In this document: one piece after another, positions 16,259 through 25,600 of the stretch
How the letters are laid out: every line of letters starts with the position of its first letter
Numbering within the stretch: position 1 is the first letter of the stretch
Source of the DNA: Hyphomonas sp.
GTDB taxonomy: Bacteria; Pseudomonadota; Alphaproteobacteria; Caulobacterales; Hyphomonadaceae
Assembly (NCBI GenBank): GCA_020638455.1
Contig: JACKIK010000002.1
Span: forward strand, 558,001 to 622,000
Direction: 5' to 3'
Length of the DNA stretch: 64,000 nt
Position numbers and translations under genes: made by a program
The notes under the pieces: model-generated
What the model saw: only the letters and a program-made list of their open reading frames with translations
Databases searched by the model: none
Told to the model about the DNA's origin: nothing

Positions 16259-17539
16259 CTACTCCGCGTTGATGCGCGAGCGGCCGGCATAGATGCCGAC
16301 GGGGCCCAGCTCTTCCTCGATGCGGATCAGCTGGTTGTACTTCGCGATTCGGTCGGAACGCGAGAGCGAGCCGGTCTTGATCTGCCCGCAATTGGTGGCG
16401 ACAGCGAGGTCGGCGATGGTTGCGTCCTCGGTCTCACCGGAGCGGTGCGACATGACGGCGGTGTAGCCGTGGAGGTGGGCGAGCTCGACCGCGTCCAGCG
16501 TCTCCGACAGGGTGCCGATCTGGTTGACCTTCACCAGGATGGAGTTCGCGGCGCCTTTCTGGAGGCCGATGGACAGGCGGTCGGGATTGGTGACGAACAG
16601 GTCGTCGCCGACGAGCTGCACCCGGTCGCCAAGCGACTCGGTGAGCGCAACCCAACCGTCCCAGTCATCCTCGGCCATGCCGTCCTCAATGGAGAGGATC
16701 GGGTAGCGGCCGCACAGGTCTGCGAGGTATTTTGCGAATTCGGCGGAGCTGAGCGACTTGCCCTCGCCGGCCAGTTCATACTTGCCGTTCTTGTAGAACT
16801 CGGTCGAAGCGGCATCGAGGGCGAGCGCGATATCCTCGCCCGGCGCGTAACCGGCCTTTTCGATGGATTTCATGATGTAGCCGATGGCTTCATCCGTGGA
16901 ACCGATGTTCGGGGCGAATCCGCCTTCGTCGCCGACATTGGTGTTGTGACCGGCATCGTGCAGCGTCTTCTTCAGCGCGTGGAAGACTTCGGCACCCATA
17001 CGCACGGCATCGGCGATGCTCTCGGCGCTGACCGGCATGATCATGAATTCCTGGATGTCGATAGGGTTGTCGGCGTGGGCCCCGCCATTGATGATGTTCA
17101 TCATCGGCGTCGGCAGGACGCGGGCGTTGGGGCCGCCGACATAGCGGTAGAGCGGCATGGCCGAACAGTCAGCGGCGGCCTTGGCGACCGCGAGCGAGAC
17201 GCCGAGGATCGCGTTGGCACCAAGGCGCGACTTGTTCTCGGTGCCGTCGAGATCGATCATCAGCATGTCGAGCATGCGCTGGTCGGTGGCATCGAGCCCG
17301 GTCAGTTCGTTGCAAATCTCGCCATTCACGGCATCGACGGCCTTTAGCACGCCCTTGCCATTGTAGCGGCTCTTGTCGCCATCGCGCTGTTCATGGGCTT
17401 CATAGGCGCCGGTGGAGGCACCGGAAGGCACAGCAGCGCGGCCGGTGGAGCCGTCATCGAGGGTCACATCGACTTCGACCGTCGGGTTTCCCCGGCTGTC
17501 GAGGATTTCGCGGGCGTGAATATCAATGATCTCGCTCAT
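16259..17539 (-). CDS. eno: enolase (phosphopyruvate hydratase)
   Basis: Enolase converts 2-phosphoglycerate to phosphoenolpyruvate in glycolysis and, in many bacteria, is also a degradosome member. The 426-residue product starts MSEIIDIHAREILDSRGNPT and contains the metal-binding LSIEDGMAEDDW, the catalytic loop GASTGAYEA, NQIGTLSETLDA, and the signature SHRSGETEDATIADLAV. The start was set by family alignment; the longer open frame upstream runs through the rpmF terminator and is not coding. Family length is normal. Confidence 0.98.
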   Translation of the reverse strand: MSEIIDIHAREILDSRGNPTVEVDVTLDDGSTGRAAVPSGASTGAYEAHEQRDGDKSRYNGKGVLKAVDAVNGEICNELTGLDATDQRMLDMLMIDLDGTENKSRLGANAILGVSLAVAKAAADCSAMPLYRYVGGPNARVLPTPMMNIINGGAHADNPIDIQEFMIMPVSAESIADAVRMGAEVFHALKKTLHDAGHNTNVGDEGGFAPNIGSTDEAIGYIMKSIEKAGYAPGEDIALALDAASTEFYKNGKYELAGEGKSLSSAEFAKYLADLCGRYPILSIEDGMAEDDWDGWVALTESLGDRVQLVGDDLFVTNPDRLSIGLQKGAANSILVKVNQIGTLSETLDAVELAHLHGYTAVMSHRSGETEDATIADLAVATNCGQIKTGSLSRSDRIAKYNQLIRIEEELGPVGIYAGRSRINAE

Positions 17540-17568
17540 GGATGGGGCTTTCCGTGCTTCTCTGGGGC

Positions 17569-17609
17569 CAAAATGCAAGGCGCCCCCTGCCCGCTGGCAG
17601 GAGGCGCCT
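17569..17609 (-). terminator. intrinsic terminator downstream of rpmF
   Basis: A 14-bp stem with a single mismatch (arms 17578-17591 and 17596-17609) and a four-base loop lies 45 bases after the rpmF stop. On the minus strand it is followed by TTGCATTTT. The T-rich side is on the minus strand only, so it ends the rpmF transcript and separates it from eno. Confidence 0.7.
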
Positions 17610-17654
17610 GAAGCCTTAGTCGGCTGCGCTGAAAAGCGCAACAGCCGGGAAATG

Positions 17655-17840
17655 CTAGATATCGTCGCGCGGTTCGAGCACCTGACGGCCGCGATAAACG
17701 CCGGTTTTCAGGTCGATATGGTGCGGACGGCGCAGCTCGCCCGAATCTGCATCTTCGATGTAGGTGTTCATCGGCAGACGGTCGTGCGCGCGGCGCATGC
17801 GCGTGCGGGACTTCGATTTCTTACTCTTGGGGACTGCCAT
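17655..17840 (-). CDS. rpmF: 50S ribosomal protein L32
   Basis: The 61-residue basic product begins MAVPKSKKSKSRTRMRRAHD, which is the standard L32 N-terminus. It lacks the CxxC pairs of zinc-binding L32 proteins and is the cysteine-free type common in alphaproteobacteria. The ATG at 17840 follows the family start; the open frame extends upstream without support. It stands alone between the dipeptidase gene and eno, with its own terminator downstream. Confidence 0.96.
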   Translation of the reverse strand: MAVPKSKKSKSRTRMRRAHDRLPMNTYIEDADSGELRRPHHIDLKTGVYRGRQVLEPRDDI

Positions 17841-17964
17841 GACGGTTATCCGGAGCTGTTGCGCCTGCTGGCGCATGTGAATTGGAAACGCGCCTCTTAC
17901 AGACCGGAATCGGACTTTGCAAGGCTTCTGCGGCACCCGGACCCGGTTTTCTTCAGCCGGGCCT

Positions 17965-19221
17965 TCACTGGGCCGGAACGGCTTCGCGGGCCTCCTCCGC
18001 CTGCCGCAACACGCGCATCAGGTTACCGCCCCAGATCTTCCTCAGATCGTCCTCGGTGTAGCCTTCAGCGAGCAGGCGTTCGGTTACCTTGGGAAGGAAG
18101 GACACGTCCTCCATCCCCTCTACGCCGCCGCCGCCGTCCCAGTCGGCCCCCATGCCGACATGATCGGGCCCTACGATCTCCAGCGCATGGTTCATGTGCT
18201 CCATGAATTTCTCGAAGGTGGAGCGCGGTGGCGGGTATTTCGCGTCGAGCTCGGCCGACTTCTCCCGGTAGCGTGCCAGGGTCTCCGCATCGGTCCGGAA
18301 CGGCTCGACGCCGGGGAATTCCGCCTGCAGCGCTTCCAGCGCGGCGGCCCGCTCGGGCGAGTCCTCGAGCTGTTCGAGATAGCCGCCATAGGCGTTGATC
18401 TGGATGACCCCGCCCTGCTCGGCGATCTTCCTCAACAAATCGTCGCTGATATTGCGGGGATGGTCGAATATTGCCTTGAGGCCCGTATGGGTCAGGATGA
18501 CAGGCGTTGTGGACGTCCTGATCATGTCCTCGACGGCAGCATCGGAAGAGTGCGAGCCGTCGACGACCATGCCAAGCCGGTTGGCTTCCTTGATGAGTTC
18601 AAAGCCGAGTGGGGTCAGGCCGCCGGACTTGGTGCTGGTCAGGTCGGTCGAGCTATCGCCGAACTGGTTGTCGCGGAAATGGATCGCGCCGACCATGCGG
18701 ACGCCGCGGTCGTAGAAGGTCTTGAGGTTCGAAATATCGAGTCCCAGCGGATAGCTGTTCTCGATCGACTGCAGCATCACCCGCTTGCCTTCGGCGGCAA
18801 TCCGCTCCGCATCGTCGGCGGAATAGGCAAGTTCGAACTCATCCGGGTGGGCCGCGGCAACGGCCTGGATCTCGTCAGAGCGCGTCAGGGCCGCTTTCAG
18901 GGCGGCGTCATAGGCCTGCGGCGTCAGCGGTCCCTGCGGGGTGAAAATTACCCAGTAGCCGCCGTCGAGCCCGCCGCGCTTCATCTTCGGCAGGTCGACC
19001 TGGACCTCTCCGAGGATCGTCGGGTTGTCCTGCATGATATCGAAGCCTGGACGCGAGAAATTCGCTGGTGTGTCTAGGTGCGAGTCGAGCACCATCAGGC
19101 GGTCATGAATCTCAGCGGGCGTCGCCGCTGCCTGTGCGGCTTCTACGGGTGGCTCCGCCGCCTTTGGCGCGCAGGCTGCCAGAACCGCCACTGCGGCAGC
19201 CGCAAGAACGAGTGAGCGCAT
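17965..19221 (-). CDS. membrane dipeptidase (peptidase M19) lipoprotein
   Basis: This 418-residue zinc dipeptidase belongs to the renal dipeptidase family M19. It has a lipoprotein signal with lipobox LAAC (Cys17), so it is membrane-anchored on the periplasmic side. Metal and active-site motifs are visible: DSHLDTP (His-x-Asp), the bridging glutamate in LQSIENSYPLG, DGSHSS, LTHTG and GMGADWDG. The family hydrolyses dipeptides, sometimes with D-residues at the C-terminal side. The ATG at 19221 begins the signal peptide. No co-directional neighbour overlaps it, so it is probably monocistronic. Confidence 0.93.
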   Translation of the reverse strand: MRSLVLAAAAVAVLAACAPKAAEPPVEAAQAAATPAEIHDRLMVLDSHLDTPANFSRPGFDIMQDNPTILGEVQVDLPKMKRGGLDGGYWVIFTPQGPLTPQAYDAALKAALTRSDEIQAVAAAHPDEFELAYSADDAERIAAEGKRVMLQSIENSYPLGLDISNLKTFYDRGVRMVGAIHFRDNQFGDSSTDLTSTKSGGLTPLGFELIKEANRLGMVVDGSHSSDAAVEDMIRTSTTPVILTHTGLKAIFDHPRNISDDLLRKIAEQGGVIQINAYGGYLEQLEDSPERAAALEALQAEFPGVEPFRTDAETLARYREKSAELDAKYPPPRSTFEKFMEHMNHALEIVGPDHVGMGADWDGGGGVEGMEDVSFLPKVTERLLAEGYTEDDLRKIWGGNLMRVLRQAEEAREAVPAQ

Positions 19222-19274
19222 GAGAATCCTTCCCGACAGGTTTCCTGCACCGTAGCGCCGTTTGTGCAGCGCGC

Positions 19275-19304
19275 AAGAAAAGGGCCGCCCCGGATGGAGC
19301 GGCC
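19275..19304 (-). terminator. intrinsic terminator after the histidine phosphatase gene
   Basis: A 9-bp stem (arms 19283-19291 and 19296-19304, one G-U pair) with a four-base loop is followed on the minus strand by CTTTTCTT. It lies in the 245-base gap between the histidine phosphatase stop and the dipeptidase start and would end the CoA-transferase/phosphatase transcript. Confidence 0.7.
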
Positions 19305-19387
19305 AAGGTAAGCAAGAAGGACGTCGACCCTTCACCGTGGCAACGAGCCAGAAGCTCCGGGCCGACAGCCATGGTTAATAAAGGATT

Positions 19388-19462
19388 GAGTCTGAACGGC
19401 GTGGACGGCGCGCCGTTGCCTGTTGTTCAGCTTGGTATCGCGCACGGGCCGAGTCTGAACGG
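19388..19462. repeat. two direct copies of GAGTCTGAACGG
   Basis: The 12-base word GAGTCTGAACGG occurs at 19388-19399 and again at 19451-19462, 63 bases apart, in otherwise featureless spacer next to the histidine phosphatase stop. The second copy runs into the short inverted repeat TGAACG/CGTTCA (19456-19469). Function unknown; it could be a protein-binding pair or chance. Confidence 0.35.
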
Positions 19463-19466
19463 GCGT

Positions 19467-20207
19467 TCAGGAATCTCCTGCCGGGCGAGTGAATATCGCC
19501 TCGAGACTTCGCAGATTCATGCCGTTCTTGAGGTAGTTCGCGGGCGTCAGGTTCACGGCTTTGATCATGCCGCGTTCGATTTTCGTACGCTCACCCGATT
19601 CGTCGGGCACGAGGTCGAAATCGATGATGTTGATACACCCGGTGTCCTGCTCGAAACCGGCGCTGGCACCGAGCGGCGCACCGACAACAGATGCGAGCAG
19701 CATCCGGTTGACGACTTCATGCGCCACAACGAGTGCACTGGCCCAGCCGGGACGCCGGAGCAGGTCATTCAGGCCATCAAGGATGCGCACCATTGCGTCG
19801 GCAAATCTCTCGCCGCCCGGCAGGAACTCCGTATCGGGCTCACCGGCCTGTTCGAACAGGAAGGTCATCGTCGCGGCGAGATGCTCGGCAGAATGGAAGT
19901 CGATATACCGGCCGGAGCGCACTTCCTCGAAACGGCGCTCCTCTTCAAGCGGCGGCGCATCGGGATGCTCGGCGAGGACGATTTCGGCCGTCTGCCGCGT
20001 GCGCGCGAGGCCGGAGCAGAGCGCGATGTCGAAATGCACTTCGGACAGCGCAACGCCGGCCGCCCTTGCCTCTGCCTCGCCCTGTTCCGTCAACGTCGCG
20101 ACTGACGGGTCACGCGCTGCGCGGACATGGGGTGAGGTGTAGTCGACGAAGCCGTGCCGCATCAGGTAAATGCGGCGACGGCCCGTCGTTCCTGGCAGGG
20201 CACTCAT
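19467..20207 (-). CDS. histidine phosphatase superfamily protein
   Basis: The 246-residue product has the RHG catalytic motif at residues 17-19 (IYLMRHGFVDYT), the second-arginine block CSGLARTRQTAEIVL, and a later histidine in ALVVAHEVVNRMLL, which together define the phosphoglycerate mutase-like phosphatases. The substrate cannot be predicted; known relatives act on phosphosugars, cobalamin intermediates or phosphoproteins. The ATG at 20207 overlaps the stop of the upstream CoA-transferase gene (ATGA), so the two form an operon, which hints at a role in acyl-CoA or isoprenoid metabolism but does not prove it. Confidence 0.88.
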   Translation of the reverse strand: MSALPGTTGRRRIYLMRHGFVDYTSPHVRAARDPSVATLTEQGEAEARAAGVALSEVHFDIALCSGLARTRQTAEIVLAEHPDAPPLEEERRFEEVRSGRYIDFHSAEHLAATMTFLFEQAGEPDTEFLPGGERFADAMVRILDGLNDLLRRPGWASALVVAHEVVNRMLLASVVGAPLGASAGFEQDTGCINIIDFDLVPDESGERTKIERGMIKAVNLTPANYLKNGMNLRSLEAIFTRPAGDS

Positions 20208-21304
20208 CCGCACGAAACGCCCCAATCCTTCAGAATTTCATCCGTATGCTCACCAAGTCCGGCCGGCCGGCGCTGGATGGCACCCGGGGTCTCCGAAAAG
20301 CGCGGCGCGGGACCGGGCTGGACGATCCCTTCCAGTTCCACAAACGTCCCGCGGTCGGCATTGTGCTTGTAGGACGGCGCTTCGGACATGGAGAGAACGG
20401 GCGCGAAGCAGATGTCGGTGCCTTCCATGATCGCGCACCATTCGTCGCGCGTCTTCGTCTTGATGACGTCCATGATCTTCTTCTTGAGCGCGGGCCACTT
20501 CGACTTGTCCATCTGGGCGTCGAATTCCGGACCCGTCAGGCCCGTCTTCTCCCGCAGGATGGCGTAGAATTGCGGCTCGATGGACCCGATCGAGACCCAT
20601 TTGCCGTCGGCGCATTCATAGGTGTCGTAGAAGTGCGCGCCGCCGTCGAGGAGATTTGCCTCGCGATCGTCGGTCCAGATGCCGGAAGCTCTCATGCCAT
20701 AGAACATGGCTGCCAGAGAGGCGGCGCCGTCCGACATGGCGACGTCGATCACCTGCCCCTTGCCGCCATTCTTGACGTTGATGATGCCAGCCAGCAGGCC
20801 CATGGCGAGATACAGTGCGCCGCCGCCATAGTCGCCGACCAGGTTGAGCGGCGGGCGCGGCCTGCCGTCGCCGTCTCCCATGGCGTGCAGGGCGCCGGTG
20901 ATGGCGATGTAGTTGAGGTCATGCCCGGCGGAATGTGCGAGAGCGCCATGCTGGCCCCAGCCTGTCATCCGGCCATAGACGAGGTTCGGGTTGCGGGCGA
21001 GCACCACATCCGGGCCAAGCCCGTTGCGCTCCATGACACCCGGCCGGTAGCCTTCAAGCAGGGCATCGGCTTTTTCGAGCAGCTTCAGGGCCAGTTCGAT
21101 ATCCGCGGGGTCCTTCAGGTTGAGACCGATGGAGCGGCGCCCACGCCCCGTCACGTCGGCAGCCCTGCCCGGCCTGCCGTCGCCCGGACGGTCGATTCGA
21201 ATCACGTCCGCTCCCATGTCCGACAACAGCATGCCGCAGAACGGCCCCGGCCCGATGCCGGCAAACTCCACGATTTTCACGCCATTCAGCGGTCCCTGAG
21301 CCAT
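20204..21304 (-). CDS. CaiB/BaiF family CoA-transferase, alpha-methylacyl-CoA racemase type
   Basis: This 366-residue class III CoA-transferase-family protein starts GPLNGVKIVEFAGIGPGPFCGMLL. It carries GADVIRIDRPG, the racemase-type active-site segments YGRMTGWGQHG and AGHDLNYIAITGAL, and MSDGAASLAAMF. The AGHDLNY block with its His and Asp is typical of alpha-methylacyl-CoA racemases, which epimerise branched-chain acyl-CoAs before beta-oxidation, rather than of true CoA-transferases. The ATG at 21304 follows a strong GGGAGGGG. It overlaps the phosphatase gene and is divergent from the PopA-like gene. Confidence 0.9.
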   Translation of the reverse strand: MAQGPLNGVKIVEFAGIGPGPFCGMLLSDMGADVIRIDRPGDGRPGRAADVTGRGRRSIGLNLKDPADIELALKLLEKADALLEGYRPGVMERNGLGPDVVLARNPNLVYGRMTGWGQHGALAHSAGHDLNYIAITGALHAMGDGDGRPRPPLNLVGDYGGGALYLAMGLLAGIINVKNGGKGQVIDVAMSDGAASLAAMFYGMRASGIWTDDREANLLDGGAHFYDTYECADGKWVSIGSIEPQFYAILREKTGLTGPEFDAQMDKSKWPALKKKIMDVIKTKTRDEWCAIMEGTDICFAPVLSMSEAPSYKHNADRGTFVELEGIVQPGPAPRFSETPGAIQRRPAGLGEHTDEILKDWGVSCG

Positions 21305-21323
21305 CCGCCCCTCCCTTTCCAAG

Positions 21324-21354
21324 GCTTAATCTTGCGATTAGCAGATCATTAAGC
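21324..21354. promoter_or_regulatory. inverted repeat GCTTAAT / ATTAAGC in a divergent promoter region
   Basis: A perfect 7-base inverted repeat (21324-21330 and 21348-21354) spaced by 17 bases lies between the racemase gene and the PopA-like gene, close to the expected promoters of both. Two TTAA words recall CtrA half-sites, but their spacing does not fit the TTAA-N7-TTAA consensus. A candidate operator only. Confidence 0.3.
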
Positions 21355-21417
21355 GTCGGCCCTCCAAAAGGAAGGGGTACCCTAACGTCGCCTGTGGCGG
21401 CGCAAGCAGAGACGCGG

Positions 21418-22668
21418 ATGTTCGACCTGTCCTATCTCGACCCTCCCATTGAGGTGGCTGCGACCAGCCCCCGTCTCGACATGATCATGTCCCGCCTTCG
21501 CACCAGCGGCATGCGTCCCTATGCGGCTGAGGCGCCGATTGACTTCAATGCCGTCGAACCGCTGCTGCTCGACATCCGAAGCCTGGATGCCGAAACGCTG
21601 GGCCGGGTGGCCCGGGCCCGCAGCATGGGCCTGCCGCGTCCGCTGGTCGTTCTGGCGCCCGCGGCTGGTGCCGCGGACCTCACCGATGCGCTGGTGATCC
21701 GGCGCGATCGCGACCTCGTCCAGCTACGCGCACGGCTTGCCTCGCAGACGCGGCGGGCGGCACGCGAGGCGGAATTCCGCATCCGCCGGGAGACAGCCGA
21801 CGCATTCGGCCTGAAGCGGGCGCCGGTTGATCCGGACATGGTGCCGGAAGTGCTGTATCTTGGCGATGGCGGCGCGGGCTTTCTGGCCCTGCAATCTGCG
21901 CTACGGGCGGAAGGCGTGTCCGTCACGGCTGCCTTGTCAGTCCGCACGGCGCGCGACTATCTCGAAACCGGCCGCTTTGCTGCGATGCTGACGGATCTTA
22001 CACCGCGCGCCTCCGGAAGCGCAGCCTTCATCGACTGGACCTCTCCGGACGCCGCCCTGGCCGGCGCGCCACTGTTTGCGTTGACGGATCCGGAATCCGA
22101 TCTCACGGAACAGCAACTCTCGGCGCTCGCGATCTGTTCGGACCTTGTCGAATTCGGCGGCGAGCCGGAGGCCCTGGCGGCGCGCATCGCGGGCATGATC
22201 CGGCGCTACGTCGCGACCGCACCTGACCTGCCCCAGATGAAGATGTCGTCTCCGGTGGTCGATCCCCTCACCGGCCTTTACCGGCGCGCCTTCATCGAGA
22301 GCCATCTGCACCAACAGATGCATCTCTCCGATACGTCCAGCCAGCCACTCAGCATCCTGGCTGTCAGGATCGAGGCAGAAACGCCGCAACCGATCGGACG
22401 ATTTGCCAAGGCCGTCCGCAAGCGCCTGCGCGATACGGATTGCCCGGCGATGCACAGCCCCGGCACGCTGGTGATATCCATGCCCATGACGCCCTATCGC
22501 GGCGGCGTGAAGCTCGCAGAGCGGCTTGTCCGCGGCGCGGCACGGGAGGCGGAACTCGACGTCTCGCAGATCAGCTGGCGCGTGGTCGAGAAGCGTGCCT
22601 ACCATTCGGTCCAGACCCTTCTTGGCGCCAGCCTGGCCGGGCCGTTCACGCGTGCCTACGCTGCCTAG
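21418..22668 (+). CDS. PopA-like degenerate GGDEF protein with receiver-like domains
   Basis: This 416-residue protein has two response-regulator-like domains (roughly 1-125 and 140-280, the second with the VLYLGDGGAGFLALQSAL strand-helix pattern) and a C-terminal GGDEF-like domain opening with DPLTGLYRRAFIESHL. The active-site GGDEF is replaced by SPGTL (22456-22470), so it cannot make c-di-GMP, but the inhibitory RxxD motif that binds c-di-GMP is kept as RDTD (22429-22440) at the right distance. This matches Caulobacter PopA, which targets CtrA for ClpXP. I use ATG 21418; a GTG at 21394 in frame is possible. Its stop shares CTAG with mfd. Confidence 0.75.
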   Translation: MFDLSYLDPPIEVAATSPRLDMIMSRLRTSGMRPYAAEAPIDFNAVEPLLLDIRSLDAETLGRVARARSMGLPRPLVVLAPAAGAADLTDALVIRRDRDLVQLRARLASQTRRAAREAEFRIRRETADAFGLKRAPVDPDMVPEVLYLGDGGAGFLALQSALRAEGVSVTAALSVRTARDYLETGRFAAMLTDLTPRASGSAAFIDWTSPDAALAGAPLFALTDPESDLTEQQLSALAICSDLVEFGGEPEALAARIAGMIRRYVATAPDLPQMKMSSPVVDPLTGLYRRAFIESHLHQQMHLSDTSSQPLSILAVRIEAETPQPIGRFAKAVRKRLRDTDCPAMHSPGTLVISMPMTPYRGGVKLAERLVRGAAREAELDVSQISWRVVEKRAYHSVQTLLGASLAGPFTRAYAA

Positions 22669-25600
22669 GCGGCAACAAGGCCCGCAACGGCTTCAAGTTC
22701 CTTCAGGAATGCCCGGACGCGACCGAGGCGCATGACGGGATCGCCGCCGGTCATGGTGTAGACGAGTTTCGAGTCCGGGCGCAGCCGCAACACGTTCGGG
22801 CGCGCGCGGACGAAATCCATCAGCCGCACCGGGTCGAGCACCGTGTCCGGCCGGAAGGCAAGCACGGCGCCTTTCTCGCCGGCATCCAGCTTGGCAATGC
22901 CGAGTGCCTTGCACTGCACCTTGATCGCCGTCACTTCGAGCAGCTGTTTCGTTTCCTCCGGCAACGGCCCGAAGCGGTCGATGAGTTCAGCTGCGAAGGC
23001 CTCCCGGTCCTGGCTTGTCGATATGTCGGACAGGCGCCGGTAGAGCGACAGGCGGATCGACAGGTCTTCGACATAGTCCTCGGGGATCAGGACAGCGACG
23101 CCCAGATTGATCTGCGGCGACCATTCGTCGACGACATCGTCCTCGCCCTTCGCGCCCGCCTGCAGGGCCTTCACAGCATCTTCGAGCATGGACTGATAGA
23201 GTTCGACGCCGACTTCGCGGACATGGCCGGACTGCTGTTCACCCAGAAGGTTGCCGGAGCCGCGCATATCGAGATCGTGGCTGGCGAGCTGGAAGCCGGC
23301 GCCGAGGCTGTCGAGGGATTGCAGGACACGCAGGCGCCGTTCCGCCGTCTCCGTGATGACGCGGTCCTTCGGCGTGGTGAAATAGGCATAGGCGCGCAAC
23401 TTGGAACGCCCGACGCGTCCCCGCAGCTGGTAGAGCTGCGCAAGGCCGAACATGTCGGCCCGGTGGATGATCAGTGTGTTCGCGCGTGGAATATCGAGTC
23501 CGCTTTCGACGATCGTGGTCGACAGTAGCACGTCGTACTTGCCCTCATAGAAGGCTGTCATGATGTCTTCGAGTTCCCCAGCCGCCATTTGTCCGTGTGC
23601 GACGATGAAGGAAACTTCCGGCACGTTCTCGGCGAGGAAGCGCTCCAGCTTGTCGAGGTCCTGGATCCGCGGCGCAACGAAGAAGGCCTGTCCGCCGCGA
23701 TACTTCTCACGCAGCAGGGCCTCGCGCAGCGTGACCGTATCTTCCTCAGTGATGTAAGTGCGCACGGACAGGCGGTCGACGGGTGGCGTCGCGATGATCG
23801 AAAGATCGCGGATGCCGGTGAGGGCCATCTGAAGCGTGCGTGGGATCGGCGTCGCAGACAGCGTCAGGACGTGCACGTCCGCCTTCAGCTCCTTCAGGCG
23901 TTCCTTGTGCTTGACGCCGAAGCGCTGTTCCTCGTCCACGACAAGCAGGCCGAGGCGCTTGAATTCGATCCCCTTCGCCAGCAACGCGTGCGTCCCGACA
24001 ACGACGTCCACGCTTCCGTCGGTCAGCCCCGCGCGGGTCTCGCTTGCCTCTCGCGCGCCGACCAGACGCGACAGATGACGAACCTTGAGCGGCCAGCCGG
24101 AGAAACGCTCCTCGAATGTCTTGAAATGCTGGCGCGCAAGCAGCGTGGTTGGCGCGATCACCGCAACCTGCTTGCCGCTCATCGCCGCAACAAAGGCCGC
24201 CCGCAGGGCGACTTCCGTCTTGCCGAAACCGACATCGCCGCAGACGAGCCGATCCATGGGCTTGCCCGAACCGAGATCGCCCAGAACATCTTCGATGGCA
24301 TTCAGCTGGTCGTCGGTTTCCTCATAAGGGAAGCGCGCCGCAAATTCTTCATAGAGGCCATGCCCGGCATTGACCGGGTCGGCGCGCTTCAGCTCGCGTG
24401 CGGCGGCGATGGCCATGAGTTCGGCCGCCATTTCGAGGATGCGCTTCTTGGCCTTCGCCTTCCGGCTCTGCCAGCCGGCGCCGCCCAGCCGGTCGAGCTG
24501 GCTCTCCGCCTCTTCCGATCCGTAGCGCGAAACGAGATCGATATTCTCGACCGGAAGGAAGATCGTGTCGCCACCGGCATATTCGAGATGAAGGCAGTCA
24601 TGCGGCGCGCCGGTCACTTCCAGTGTCTTCAGGCCAAGATACCGGCCGACCCCGTGATCGACATGAACCACCAGGTCGCCCGGATTGAGGGCTGCGGCAT
24701 CCATGATGAAGTTCGCGGACTTCCGCTTGCGGCGCGGGGCGGCGAGACGGTCGCCCAGAATGTCGGCTTCCGAGATCATTGCGAAGTCGGACGTGACGAA
24801 CCCGGTTTCAAGCGGGATTTCGACCACCGCCGTTTCGGCCTTCCGCGCCGCTTCCAGAGAATGGACGTGAACCAGCGTGTCGAGGCCGTGATCGGCGAAG
24901 ACATTGATCAGGCGGTCGGCGGACCCCATCGACCAGGCCGCGAACGTGACATGCCTGCCCTCGGCCAGCAGCGCCTTGGTGTGCGCGATGGCCGCCTCGA
25001 AGATGTTCTCCTGGCTCATCAGGCGCTCGGGCGCGAAGTCCCGCCCCTGCCGGGCGCCCAGATCATAGGCGGACGTGCCCGGCTCGGACGGCGAGAAGCG
25101 CGCGACCGCATGAGTCGAGATTGTCTCGTCCAGCTGCGTGGGACTGAGATAGAGCGCGTCCGGCACCAGCACCCTTGCGGCGCGGGCATCCCCGCCAGCG
25201 GCATCGAGGCGTGCCTGGTAATAGTCCTCCGCCTGCGCCAGCCGTTCGGAGGCGGCCTCTCCGGCAAGATGGCCGAAACCGACCAGCGCATCCTCTCCGG
25301 CATAGTCGAACAGCGTATCGAGATGGTCGTGGAACAAGGGCAGCCAGCCCTCGACGCCCTGCCTCCGGATGGAGGCGCGGGCGGCCTCGTACATCGGGTC
25401 ACCGGACGGCGGTCCGAAGACGTCCAGATAGCGTTCTCGGAAAGCGCTCAGGACATCGTCGTCGAACAGGATCTCGCTGACGGGCGCGAACGTGACGGAT
25501 TTCGTGTCGCCCGTGGAGCGCTGCGTCTCCGTATCAAATGTGCGCAGAGTCTCCAGCGTATCGCCAAAGAAATCGAGGCGCAGCGGCTCGCCGGCCGTCG

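Noticed and set aside
17941..17963. Hairpin CCCGG/CCGGG after the dipeptidase gene as a terminator
   Set aside because: Five-base stem, ten-base loop, and the following minus-strand sequence is GC-rich, not T-rich.
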